Below, one piece after another: positions 43,409-54,544 of a stretch of 64,000 nt of DNA; position 1 is the stretch's first letter, and each line of letters begins with the position of its first letter. The DNA lies in the NCBI GenBank assembly GCA_025526995.1, contig JAHLKG010000025.1, positions 124,001 to 188,000 of the forward strand, written 5' to 3'. Origin of the DNA: Powellomyces hirtus. Its lineage: Eukaryota > Chytridiomycota > Chytridiomycetes > Spizellomycetales > Powellomycetaceae. Below the pieces are notes generated by a model that was given only the letters and a program-made list of their open reading frames with translations, was not told the DNA's origin and searched no databases. The position numbers and the translations under genes were made by a program.

Positions 43409-43908
43409 TGTTGAGACGTCTTGACATCTACAAACAGGAACTCAGCATACCAGATAGGTTGCTAGGTTGTTGTCAAGACTTGCAGAGGGTCTGAAGGTGC
43501 TTCCCAAGGTAGGGAAGGTCGCCTGTGGTGTTTGGCAGAGTGTACTAGACAAGTAGAGTGTGTTGGACTGTTATTATATTGGTTGGGGATGCCCAGAGGG
43601 CGTCCTTTTATAACAATTTGGATCATAGTACATGTGTAGTGACAATCTAACTGTGCCCTAGCTTGGCCAAGACGGCCCTGGCCTGGCCTAGTATTGTTCC
43701 CAATCACAGGGTGTCTTTTTGCCTTTTCTTGGCGCTTCTATCAGCGCTCCAGACGTGTTCTAGGCCTTCCCAGGCCCTCTCCAGCTATTCTGGATCGTTC
43801 TAGACCATTCTGGACCATTCCAGACCATTCTAGACACAAGTGGATGTCCTCCCACATGTCCCGTGTGCTCTAAGTCCTCCCAGAGGTGCCCACAGGTAGA
43901 TTCCAACA
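43409..43908 (-). repeat. LTR, minus; outer 5' LTR of the array
   Basis: A full 500-bp reversed LTR. The next bases, TGTTC (43909-43913), repeat those before 18414, and plus-strand RT follows. Confidence 0.93.
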
Positions 43909-44629
43909 TGTTCTCCATTATTGCCACAGACGACTTGGAAGCACATCAGATGGACGTGAAGACAGCATTCTTGCAAGGGGATCTGGACTATGTGATCTAC
44001 ATGCGCCAACCGGAGGGCTTTGAGGATTCCAAGCATCCAGGACGGGTCTGCAAGCTTGGGAGACCCCTCTACGGCCTCAAGCAATCAGCAAGGCGCTTCA
44101 ACCACAAGATAGACCACAAACTGAAGTCTATGGGCTTTGTGCAGTCGACTGCAGAGCCTTGCATGTACTACAGGAGTCAGAATGGGACAACAGAGTACAT
44201 TCTGATCTATGTGGACGACCTCATTGTGGCCTCATCAAGCAAGGAACAGCTGGGGGATGTCAAGAAGGAGCTGAGGCGAGCTTTTGAGATGACAGACCTT
44301 GGAGAGCTGAATTACTTCCTTGGGATTCACATCAGACGGAGCAGAAGCACCCGCACCATCTGGTTGTCTCAGAAGAAGTATGTTGAAGAGGTCGTTTCGA
44401 AATTCAACATGGGAGATGCCAAGGTTCATGCCACGCCTATGGAACATGGAACAGGGGCAGAAAAGCTATTGGATGCAAGTGGGTCTTCAAACGAAAGCTG
44501 AAGGACACAGGAGAGCTTGACAGATACAAGGCAAGACTTGTTGCCAAGGGATTTTCTCAGAGAGAGGGATTGGACTATCAGGAGACGTTTGCTCCTGTTG
44601 CCAAGTTTGGTCCCATGAGACTGCTGTTC
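43909..44629 (+). pseudogene. pol: RT fragment with internal duplication joint
   Basis: RT resumes at TGTTCTCC, contains MDVKTAF and YVDD, and runs to 44450 (PMEHG). There it jumps back to the RT start (GGGGCAGAAAAGC), with two extra bases (AC) at the joint, and shifts frame, so the leading frame stops at 44501. The second part (44451-44629) repeats the RT beginning up to TGTTC (44625-44629), where a reversed LTR doublet begins. It has no start codon. Confidence 0.88.
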
Positions 44630-44847
44630 TGTTGAGACGTCTTGACATCTACAAACAGGAACTCAGCATACCAGATAGGTTGCTAGGTTGTTGTCAAGAC
44701 TTGCAGAGGGTCTGAAGGTGCTTCCCAAGGTAGGGAAGGTCGCCTGTGGTGTTTGGCAGAGTGTACTAGACAAGTAGAGTGTGTTGGACTGTTATTGTAT
44801 TGGTTGGGGATGCCCAGAGGGCGTCCTTTTATAACACTTTGGATCTA
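44630..44847 (-). repeat. Truncated LTR (218 bp) of doublet, minus
   Basis: A reversed partial LTR ending GGATCTA, joined to the next LTR, which lacks its terminal TG. Together (44630-45345) they are flanked by TGTTC on both sides (44625-44629, 45346-45350), like a solo-LTR footprint. Confidence 0.92.
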
Positions 44848-45345
44848 TTGAGACGTCTTGACATCTACAAACAGGAACTCAGCATACAAGATAGGTTGCT
44901 AGGTTGTTGTCAAGACTTGCAGAGGGTCTGAAGGTGCTTCCCAAGGTAGGGAAGGTCGCCTGTGGTGTTTGGCAGAGTGTACTAGACAAGTAGAGTGTGT
45001 TGGACTGTTATTGTATTGGTTGGGGATGCCCAGAGGGCGTCCTTTTATAACAATTTGGATCATAGTACATGTGTAGTGACAATCTAACTGTGCCCTAGCT
45101 TGGCCAAGACGGCCCTGGCCTGGCCTAGTATTGTTCCCAATCACAGGGTGTCTTTTTGCCTTTTCTTGGCGCTTCTATCAGCGCTCCAGACGTGTTCTAG
45201 GCTTTCCCAGGCCCTCTCCAGCTATTCTGGATCGTCCTAGACCATTCTGGATCATTCCAGACCATTCTAGACACAAGTGGATGTCCTCCCACATGTCCCG
45301 TGTGCTCTAAGTCCTCCCAGAGGTGCCCACAGGTAGATTCCAACA
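44848..45345 (-). repeat. LTR of doublet, minus
   Basis: 498 bp from TTGAGACG to CCAACA, the main unit of the doublet, followed by the target copy TGTTC and RT sequence. Confidence 0.92.
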
Positions 45346-47346
45346 TGTTCTCCATTATTGCCACAGACGACTTGGAAGCACATCAGATGGACGTGAAGAC
45401 AGCATTCTTGCAAGGGGATCTGGACTATGTGATCTACATGCGCCAACCGGAGGGCTTTGAGGATTCCAAGCATCCAGGACGGGTCTGCAAGCTTGGGAGA
45501 CCCCTCTACGGCCTCAAGCAATCAGCAAGGCGCTTCAACCACAAGATAGACCACAAACTGAAGTCTATGGGCTTTGTGCAGTCGACTGCAGAGCCTTGCA
45601 TGTACTACAGGAGTCAGAATGGGACAACAGAGTACATTCTGATCTATGTGGACGACCTCATTGTGGCCTCATCAAGCAAGGAACAGCTGGGGGATGTCAA
45701 GAAGGAGCTGAGGCGAGCTTTTGAGATGACAGACCTTGGAGAGCTGAATTACTTCCTTGGGATTCACATCAGACGGAGCAGAAGCACCCGCACCATCTGG
45801 TTGTCTCAGAAGAAGTATGTTGAAGAGGTCGTTTCAAAATTCAACATGGGAGATGCCAAGGTTCATGCCACGCCTATGGAACATGGAACAGGGGCAGAAA
45901 AGCTATTGGATGCAAGTGGGTCTTCAAACGAAAGCTGAAGGACACAGGAGAGCTTGACAGATACAAGGCAAGACTTGTTGCCAAGGGATTTTCTCAGAGA
46001 GAGGGATTGGACTATCAGGAGACGTTTGCTCCTGTTGCCAAGTTTGGTCCCATGAGACTGCTGTTCTCCATCATTGCCACAGATGACTTGGAGGCACATC
46101 AGATGGACGTGAAGACAGCATTCTTGCAAGGGGATCTGGACTATGTGATCTACATGCGCCAACCGGAGGCTTTGAGGATTCCAAGCATCCAGGACGGGTC
46201 TGCAAGCTTGGGAGACCCCTCTACGGCCTCAAGCAATCAGCAAGGCGCTTCAACCACAAGATAGACCACAAACTGAAGTCTATGGGCTTTGTGCAGTCGA
46301 CTGCAGAGCCTTGCATGTACTACAGGAGTCAGAATGGGACAACAGAGTACATTCTGATCTATGTGGACGACCTCATTGTGGCCTCATCAAGCAAGGAACA
46401 GCTGGGGGATGTCAAGAAGGAGCTGAGGCGAGCTTTTGAGATGACAGACCTTGGAGAGCTGAATTACTTCCTTGGGATTCACATCAGACGGAGCAGAAGC
46501 ACCCGCACCATCTCGTTGTCTCAGAAGAAGTATGTTGAAGAGGTCGTTTCGAAATTCAACATGGGAGATGCCAAGGTTCATGCCATGCCTATGGAACATG
46601 GACTGCACCTCAGAAACAACATGGCACCTCAGAATGAGACGGATGAGCTGGAGATGAGCTCTGTGCCATACAGGAATGCAGTGGGCAGTTTGATCTATGC
46701 CATGCTAGGAACACGCCCTGACATTGCTGCTGCAGTTGGAATTGTGTCCAAGTACCTTGCAAAGCCTGGAAAGGAGCATTGGAGTGCTGCCAAGCGGATC
46801 ATCAGATACCTGAAGGGCACAAGCGAACTTGGAATCCTTCTGGGAGGCAAAGAGAATGTCTCTGAGCCTAGGACCCTGGTTGGATACTCGGATTCCAACT
46901 ATGCTGGATGTTTGGACACAAGGAGATCAACCACTGGATTCATCTTCATGTTCAACGGGCCTATCACCTGGCAATCCAAGCGGCAGACCACTGTAGCTCT
47001 TTCAAGCACGGAAGCAGAGTACATGGCACTAGCCCAGTGCACCAAGGAAGCTGTTTGGCTTCATCTGCTTGCACGGGAGCTCGGATTCAAGCAGGATGGA
47101 CCCACAATGCTCTTTGAGGACAACCAGGGTGCCATTGCTCTTGCTAAGAACCCGACATTGCATGCCAGCACCAAACACATTGAAGTGAGGTACCACTTTA
47201 TCAGAGAAGCACTAGGACGCTTGGAGATTGCATTAGAGTATCTCTCGACTCAAGACATGGTTGCAGACATCTTGACAAAACCACTGGCTAGGGATCAGTT
47301 CTTGAAACTGAGGGACGCCTGTGGGATCACAAAACATGTTTCGTGA
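45346..47346 (+). pseudogene. pol: RT (duplicated) and RNase H, frameshifted
   Basis: 45346-45887 repeats the RT core of 43909-44450 and has the same jump back at 45887/45888. RT then restarts, passes TGTTC at 46062-46066 with no insertion there, and continues through YVDD into a complete RNase H and the stop at 47344-47346. One G is lost at about 46168 (CGGAGGCTTTG), a second frameshift. So three copies of the RT core stand in 43909-46600. The 3' end is normal, with the purine tract GAGTGGGAG and the LTR at 47354. Confidence 0.9.
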
Positions 47347-47353
47347 GTGGGAG

Positions 47354-47850
47354 TGTTGGAATCTACCTGTGGGCACCTCTGGGAGGACTTAGAGCACACG
47401 GGACATGTGGGAGGACATCCACTTGTTTCTAGAATGGTCTGGAATGGTCCAGAATGGTCTAGAACGATCCAGAATAGCTGGAGAGGGCCTGGAAGGCCTA
47501 GAACACGTCTGGAGCGCGGATAGAAGCGCCAAGAAAAGGCAAAAAGACACCCTGTGATTGGGAACAATACTAGGCCAGGCCAGGGCCGTCTTGGCCAAGC
47601 TAGGGCACAGTTAGATTGTCACTACACATGTACTATGATCCAAATTGTTATAAAAGGACGCCCTCTGGGCATCCCCAACCAATATAATAACAGTCCAACA
47701 CACTCTACTTGTCTAGTACACTCTGCCAAACACCACAGGCGACCTTCCCTACCTTGGGAAGCACCTTCAGACCCTCTGCAAGTCTTGACAACAACCTAGC
47801 AACCTATCTGGTATGCTGAGTTCCTGTTTGTAGATGTCAAGACGTCTCAA
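47354..47850 (+). repeat. LTR, plus, first unit of doublet
   Basis: It starts after the purine tract and ends CGTCTCAA, joined to the 218-bp LTR. It is the 3' LTR for the RNase H on its left and part of the 5' LTR for the gag-pol on its right. Confidence 0.93.
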
Positions 47851-48068
47851 TAGATCCAAAGTGTTATAAAAGGACGCCCTCTGGGCATCCCCAACCAATA
47901 CAATAACAGTCCAACACACTCTACTTGTCTAGTACACTCTGCCAAACACTACAGGCGACCTTCCCTACCTTGGGAAGCACCTTCAGACCCTCTGCAAGTC
48001 TTGACAACAACCTAGCAACCTATCTGGTATGCTGAGTTCCTGTTTGTAGATGTCAAGACGTCTCAACA
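47851..48068 (+). repeat. Truncated LTR (218 bp), second unit of doublet
   Basis: It begins TAGATCCAAAGTG and keeps the TATA box, so the doublet carries two promoters in tandem. It ends CAACA before the primer site. Confidence 0.92.
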
Positions 48069-48346
48069 AGTTATGAGCCCTGACACAGCTGTCTGAACAT
48101 TACTGACTCTACCTCTATCCCTCGAGGGGAAACACGTCACTGTGCCTATCACTGGTACTGCTGAGGACTTGGAGAACTGTTTGAGCACTCGAGAGCCTAG
48201 ATAGCAGGCATAGGACACCTGCATCTGACCATCAAACAAGCTATTGTCTGGACTGGGCTGGACTGAAGTGGATTTCCTAGAGCAGGTTCTGACCACTTGC
48301 GGTTGAACACCGGGACTATCCCATTTTGCCACACTCTTTGCACAAG
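48069..48346 (+). other. Variant primer binding site and leader
   Basis: The primer site begins AGTTATGAGCC, with A for the first G of other copies. The leader differs by several bases, among them CTCGAGGGG for CTATCTGGG near 48122. Confidence 0.82.
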
Positions 48347-51044
48347 ATGGCTGGCGACTGTGACATTTGAGTGTCCATTGAGAGGTTCACGGGGGAGAAC
48401 TTTCACCTTTGGAAGTTGAAAATGAAGATGCTGTTGATTGAGAAGGGACTTTGGGATGCCATTGACATCAAGGATGGCTCTGGAACTGCCAAGGCCACCA
48501 ACACAGCATCAGACGACTGGATACGTCGAGATGAGAGAGCTCTGGCTCTGCTGATCATGTCTTTGAATGATGAGCAATTGATGCACGTTCATGAGGCCGA
48601 ATCTGCCCTTGAAGCATGGGAAAAGCTGAGGGAGGTGCATGAGAAGAAGGGGGTTGCCAACAGACACTTCCTGACACGTCGGTTCCTCACTGTGACAATG
48701 GACCCGACTGATTCCATGACCATCCACATCAACAAGATCAAGAGGATGACCCAGGAACTTGCTGCCATTGGAGCTCCCATTTCTGAGGAGGACCATGTGT
48801 TCTCCTTGCTCTCTTCCCTTCCTGAAGCCTTTGACACCCTTGTGATGACTCTGGAGTCGACCAGTGAGAAGCTGGACTTGGCTTTTGTGACATCCAGGCT
48901 GTTGCAGGAGGAAATGAGGCGTGCAGATGGAAAGAAGAACTCTGGAAAGGCAGCAAAAGCCTTCTTCACACAAGCTGATGCCAAAGGGAATGCTCAGAAG
49001 ACCAACAAGGCTGGGGGAAAGCCAGATTGGAAGAAGGAGGCAGTCTGTCACTACTGCAACAAGAAGGGCCACATCAAGAAGGACTGCCACAAGAGGGCAG
49101 CAGACGAGAAGAAGGGCCTAAACCAGGCCAACTCGACTCAACAGACGCCTGGAGGCTTTGCTTTCACCACCATTGGAACTCAGATGCCATCCCTGACATC
49201 CAACACTTGGATTTTGGACTCAGGAGCCTCTCAGCACATGACTGGCCGCAGAGAGCTGTTTGGGGACTATGAGAAGATGTCTCCTGTCGCCATTGAGATG
49301 GCAGACAATCACACATTGGAAGCTGTGGGGCATGGAACGCTTCACACATGGGTGATCAACACAGAGGGGAAGACAGTGCCCCTGCAAATCCAGAACTGCT
49401 GGCACGTCCCCAAGATGACCAAGAACCTCCTATCACTGGCTTGCCTTGCCAAAGCTGGAGCTTGTTTTGAAGTGGGACCACAGGCTGCTCGGATCATTGC
49501 AAAGGATGGGACGGCTTTCCTTGCCAAAGAGAACCAATTTGTCTACACATTCGAGACAACACATGGGCAGGCAAATGCTGGCATTGCCCACAATGTTGGA
49601 AGGGACACAACAAGTCAGGACTTGTCCCTATGGCATCAGAGACTCGGCCATTTGAACGTTGCAGACATTGGAAGGCTCCCCAAGCTTGCCAAGGGCGTTC
49701 AAACCAGTGGGAGCTTGAGCATTTGTGACACTTGTGCACTCAGCAAAGCAAGCAGAGCCCCATTCCCCAAGGCACAGGCCTCCAGAGCATCAGAGAAGCT
49801 GGGATTGATCCACACAGATGTCTGGGGACCAGTTGAACCACCCACAATCACTGGATATCGCTATTTCGTCACATTCATTGATGACAAGACGAGATATTTC
49901 CATGTTTGCCTTATGAAGACCAAGGCAGAAGTTGCTAGGCACTATCAGGAGCTGGAAGCAGCACTCGTCCCCCTACATGGAAAGCAGATCAAAGCTGTCA
50001 GATCCGACCCCAGGAGGCAAGTACATGAGCAACTTGCTAAGGGACCACTTCAAGGAGAAGGGCACACAGCATCAGAGGAGTTCAGTAAATACTCCACAGC
50101 AAAATGGTGTTGCTGAACGAGCCAACCGTACCCTTGTGGAGATGGGGAGATGTTTGTTGAAGCAGTCAGGCTTGGACAAGCGTTTCTGGGGAGAAGCAAT
50201 CATGACAGCAGTCTATCTGAGGAACAGATCTCCCACTGTTGCATGCCCCAAGACGCCTTATGAGGTGTTCCATGGTATCCCACCATCTCTGGGACATTTG
50301 AGGTTGTTTGGATGCATTGCCTATGCCTACATTCAACCCAACAAGCGCCAGAAGCTGGATGATGCTGCAGTCAAGTGCATCATGCTGGGATATAGCTCCC
50401 ACAGCAAGGAATACCGGCTTATGGACGTACAGACTAAGAAGATCCTGTTCTCCAGAAGTGTCAAATTCGATGAGAAGAGCTTCATTCCATCCCTCCACTC
50501 TGCTCAGACACCCCAAGTGCCTGCTGAGAGCCTGGAAGTGGGAATTGGGCCTGAAATGAAGCTGCAGGATGTCAGTGACGAGCTGCAGGATGTCAGTGAC
50601 GACTCTGAGGACACAAACATGTCAGAGGGAGAGGAGAAGGTGAGGGAACGGACCCCTGAGCTGAACTCTGACCATGAAAGTGCTGCAGAGCCTTCTCCAA
50701 CCCCCAAAAGACTCAGGAAGCCGCCAGGAGAATGGTGGAAGGCTTCAAGCAATGCTGCAAATGTTGCTGCAGTTGCCTATGCTGTCTCCTTTGTCACAAA
50801 CAAGTCCACAAGCTACAAGGAGAGCCAGACCATGCCAGATGTTCACAATGGCGTCAGGCTGCTCAGGAAGAGATGGATGCTCTTGCCAAAAATGGGACAT
50901 GGCAACTTGTGGATCTGCCAAAGGGCAGAAAAACTATTGGATGCAAGTGGGTCTTCAAACGAAAGCTGAAGGACACAGGAGAGCTTGACAGATACAAGGC
51001 ACGACTTGTTGCCAAAGGATTCTCACAGAGAGAGGGATTGGACT
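48347..51044 (+). pseudogene. gag-pol: gag-pol, three disablements, truncated in RT
   Basis: ATG 48347 is followed by TGA at codon 8 (48368-48370, CGA to TGA). Beyond it the frame is open through Gag, knuckle, protease and most of integrase. One C is inserted at about 50010 (CCGACCCCAGG), just at the second catalytic Asp, and one base is lost at about 50841 (CAGATGTTCAC). The sequence breaks in early RT after GGATTGGACT (51044), 53 bp upstream of the TGTTC site used elsewhere, against a reversed LTR. The residue after the integrase GG is Lys (GGKYMS) where intact copies have Glu. The linker has two ELQDVSD units. Confidence 0.92.
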
Positions 51045-51542
51045 TGTTGAGACGTCTTGACATCTACAAACAGGAACTCAGCATACCAGATAGGTTGCTA
51101 GGTTGTTGTCAAGACTTGCAGAGGGTCTGAAGGTGCTTCCCAAGGTAGGGAAGGTCACCTGTGGTGTTTGGCAGAGTGTACTAGACAAGTAGAGTGTGTT
51201 GGACTGTTATTGTATTGGTTGGGGATGCCCAGAGGGCGTCCTTTTATAACAATTTGGATCATAGTACATGTGGAGTGACAATCTAACTGTGCCCTAGCTT
51301 GGCCAAGACGGCCCTGGCCTGGCCTAGTATTGTTCCCAATCACAGAATGTCTTTTTGCCTTTTCTTGGCGCTTCTATCAGCGCTCCAGACGTGTTCTAGG
51401 CCTTCCCAGGCCCTCTCCAGCTATTCTGGATCGTTCTAGACCATTCTGGACCATTCCAGACCATTCTAGACACAAGTGGATGTCCTCCCATGTCCCGTGT
51501 GCTCTAAGTCCTCCCAGAGGCGCCCACAGGTAGATTCCAACA
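51045..51542 (-). repeat. LTR, minus orientation
   Basis: 498 bp reversed. It lacks two bases near 51490 (CTCCCATGTCCC). It is the 3' LTR of the minus RNase H-RT piece on its right and faces the gag-pol on its left. Confidence 0.92.
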
Positions 51543-51549
51543 CTCCCAC

Positions 51550-53550
51550 TCACGAAACATGTTTTGTGATCCCACAGGCGTCCCTCAGTTTCAAGAACTG
51601 ATCCCTAGCCAGTGGTTTTGTCAAGATGTCTGCAACCATGTCCTGAGTCGAGAGATACTCCAATGCAATCTCCAAGCGTCCTAGTGCTTCTCTGATAAAG
51701 TGGTACCTCACTTCAATGTGTTTGGTGCTGGCATGCAATGTCGGGTTCTTAGCAAGAGCAATGGCACCCTGGTTGTCCTCAAAGAGCATTGTGGGTCCAT
51801 CCTGCTTGAATCCGAGCTCCCGTGCAAGCAGATGAAGCCAAACAGCTTCCTTGGTGCACTGGGCTAGTGCCATGTACTCTGCTTCCGTGCTTGAAAGAGC
51901 TACAGTGGTCTGCCGCTTGGATTGCCAGGTGATAGGCCCGTTGAACATGAAGATGAATCCAGTGGTTGATCTCCTTGTGTCCAAACATCCAGCATAGTTG
52001 GAATCCGAGTATCCAACCAGGGTCCTAGGCTCAGAGACATTCTCTTTGCCTCCCAGAAGGATTCCAAGTTCGCTTGTGCCCTTCAGGTATCTGATGATCC
52101 GCTTGGCAGCACTCCAATGCTCCTTTCCAGGCTTTGCAAGGTACTTGGACACAATTCCAACTGCAGCAGCAATGTCAGGGCGTGTTCCTAGCATGGCATA
52201 GATCAAACTGCCCACTGCATTCCTGTATGGCACAGAGCTCATCTCCAGCTCATCCGTCTCATTCTGAGGTGCCATGTTGTTTCTGAGGTGCAGTCCATGT
52301 TCCATAGGCGTGGCATGAACCTTGGCATCTCCCATGTTGAATTTCCAAACGACCTCTTCAACATACTTCTTCTGAGACAACCAGATGGTGCGGGTGCTTC
52401 TGCTCCGTCTGATGTGAATCCCAAGGAAGTAATTCAGCTCTCCAAGGTCTGTCATCTCAAAAGCTCGCCTCAGCTCCTTCTTGACATCCCCAGCTGTTCC
52501 TTGCTTGATGAGGCCACAATGAGGTCGTCCACATAGATCAGAATGTACTCTGTTGTCCCATTCTGACTCCTGTAGTACATGCAAGGCTCTGCAGTCGACT
52601 GCACAAAGCCCATAGACTTCAGTTTGTGGTCTATCTTGTGGTTGAAGCGCCTTGCTGATTGCTTGAGGCCGTAGAGGGGTCTCCCAAGCTTGCAGACCCG
52701 TCCTGGATGCTTGGAATCCTCAAAGCCCTCCGGTTGGCGCATGTAGATCACATAGTCCAGATCCCCTTGCAAGAATGCTGTCTTCACGTCCATCTGATGT
52801 GCCTCCAAGTCATCTGTGGCAATGATGGAGAACAGCAGTCTCATGGGACCAAACTTGGCAACAGGAGCAAACGTCTCCTGATAGTCCAATCCCTCTCTCT
52901 GAGAAAATCCCTTGGCAACAAGTCTTGCCTTGTATCTGTCAAGCTCTCCTGTGTCCTTCAGCTTTCGTTTGAAGACCCACTTGCATCCAATAGCTTTTCT
53001 GCCCCTGTTCCATGTTCCATAGGCGTGGCATGAACCTTGGCATCTCCCATGTTGAATTTTGAAACGACCTCTTCAACATACTTCTTCTGAGACAACCAGA
53101 TGGTGCGGGTGCTTCTGCTCCGTCTGATGTGAATCCCAAGGAAGTAATTCAGCTCTCCAAGGTCTGTCATCTCAAAAGCTCGCCTCAGCTCCTTCTTGAC
53201 ATCCCCCAGCTGTTCCTTGCTTGATGAGGCCACAATGAGGTCGTCCACATAGATCAGAATGTACTCTGTTGTCCCATTCTGACTCCTGTAGTACATGCAA
53301 GGCTCTGCAGTCGACTGCACAAAGCCCATAGACTTCAGTTTGTGGTCTATCTTGTGGTTGAAGCGCCTTGCTGATTGCTTGAGGCCGTAGAGGGGTCTCC
53401 CAAGCTTGCAGACCCGTCCTGGATGCTTGGAATCCTCAAAGCCCTCCGGTTGGCGCATGTAGATCACATAGGCCAGATCCCCTTGCAAGCATGCTGTCTT
53501 CACGTCCATCTGATGTGCCTCCAAGTCATCTGTGGCAATGATGGAGAACA
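51550..53550 (-). pseudogene. pol: RT-RNase H, duplicated RT, frameshifted
   Basis: Read on the minus strand: an RT core starting at GAACA/TGTTC (53546-53550) beside a plus LTR, the jump back at about 53008, a second RT with YVDD, one base lost at about 52492 (ACATCCCCAG), then full RNase H and the stop at 51550. It is the inverted counterpart of 45346-47346 with the same duplication joint. The outer RT core has the TACLQGDLAY changes also seen in 29054-32967. Confidence 0.9.
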
Positions 53551-54048
53551 TGTTGGAATCTACCTGTGGGCACCTCTGGGAGGACTTAGAGCACACGGGA
53601 CATGTGGGAGGACATCCACTTGTGTCTAGAATGGTCTGGAATGATCCAGAATGGTCTAGGACGATCCAGAATAGCTGGAGAGGGCCTGGGAAAGCCTAGA
53701 ACACGTCTGGAGCGCTGATAGAAGCGCCAAGAAAAGGCAAAAAGACACCCTGTGATTGGGAACAATACTAGGCCAGGCCAGGGCCGTCTTGGCCAAGCTA
53801 GGGCACAGTTAGATTGTCACTACACATGTACTATGATCCAAATTGTTATAAAAGGACGCCCTCTGGGCATCCCCAACCAATACAATAACAGTCCAACACA
53901 CTCTACTTGTCTAGTACACTCTGCCAAACACCACAGGCGACCTTCCCTACCTTGGGAAGCACCTTCAGACCCTCTGCAAGTCTTGACAACAACCTAGCAA
54001 CCTATCTGGTATGCTGAGTTCCTGTTTGTAGATGTCAAGACGTCTCAA
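53551..54048 (+). repeat. LTR, plus, first unit of doublet
   Basis: 498 bp, directly after GAACA (the TGTTC site seen from the other strand), ending CGTCTCAA at the doublet joint. Confidence 0.93.
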
Positions 54049-54266
54049 TAGATCCAAAGTGTTATAAAAGGACGCCCTCTGGGCATCCCCAACCAATACA
54101 ATAACAGTCCAACACACTCTACTTGTCTAGTACACTCTGCCAAACACTACAGGCGACCTTCCCTACCTTGGGAAGCACCTTCAGACCCTCTGCAAGTCTT
54201 GACAACAACCTAGCAACCTATCTGGTATGCTGAGTTCCTGTTTGTAGATGTCAAGACGTCTCAACA
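54049..54266 (+). repeat. Truncated LTR (218 bp), second unit of doublet
   Basis: Same joint and length as 47851-48068, followed by the AGTTATG primer site. Confidence 0.92.
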
Positions 54267-54544
54267 AGTTATGAGCCCTGACACAGCTGTCTGAACATTA
54301 CTGACTCTACCTCTATCCCTCGAGGGGAAACACGTCACTGTGCCTATCACTGGTACTGCTGAGGACTTGGAGAACTGTTTGAGCACTCGAGAGCCTAGAT
54401 AGCAGGCATAGGACACCTGCATCTGACCATCAAACAAGCTATTGTCTGGACTGGGCTGGACTGAAGTGGATTTCCTAGAGCAGGTTCTGACCACTTGCGG
54501 TTGAACACCGGGACTATCCCATTTTGCCACACTCTTTGCACAAG
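54267..54544 (+). other. Variant primer binding site and leader
   Basis: Primer site at 54267-54286 with A as first base; the leader matches 48069-48346, 6197 bp away. Confidence 0.82.

Larger units (their letters stand above)
18414..43908 (-). mobile_element. Tandem array of three minus elements sharing LTRs
   Basis: Four reversed LTRs (18414-18913, 28547-29046, 33247-33746, 43409-43908) enclose three internal regions. Each inner LTR has the reversed purine tract of one element on its right and the reversed primer site of another on its left, so it is at once a 5' and a 3' LTR. The outer flanks are both TGTTC (18409-18413 and 43909-43913). Such head-to-tail sharing with one target duplication is the product expected of unequal crossing-over between LTRs after one insertion. 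Intact younger elements are nested at 20843-26183 and 34814-40152. Confidence 0.88.
14910..47850 (+). mobile_element. Plus-strand host element interrupted by the minus array
   Basis: Its 5' LTR is at 14910 and its gag-integrase at 15690. The frame breaks at TGTTC (18409-18413), and RT resumes with the same TGTTC at 43909-43913, after 25.5 kb of minus-strand elements. RT, RNase H and a 3' LTR (47354-47850) follow, with extra rearrangements at 44450-46066. The repeated TGTTC on both sides is the 5-bp target duplication expected from integrase. That left and right parts belong to one element is inferred from this match. Confidence 0.75.
44630..54266. repeat. 3.2-kb inverted repeat with 3.2-kb spacer
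   Basis: 44630-47850 (reversed LTR doublet, RT with duplication, RNase H, plus LTR) is the inverted copy of 51045-54266. Between them lies 47851-51044 (short LTR, leader, truncated gag-pol). A further direct copy of the left arm begins at 62773. Confidence 0.85.

Noticed and set aside
43863..44501. A 212-codon frame that reads from the LTR into RT, as a new fusion gene
   Set aside because: The start lies in the LTR in non-start context, and the end is a frameshift at the RT duplication joint. It is better described as a broken RT fragment; the same applies to 45300-45938.
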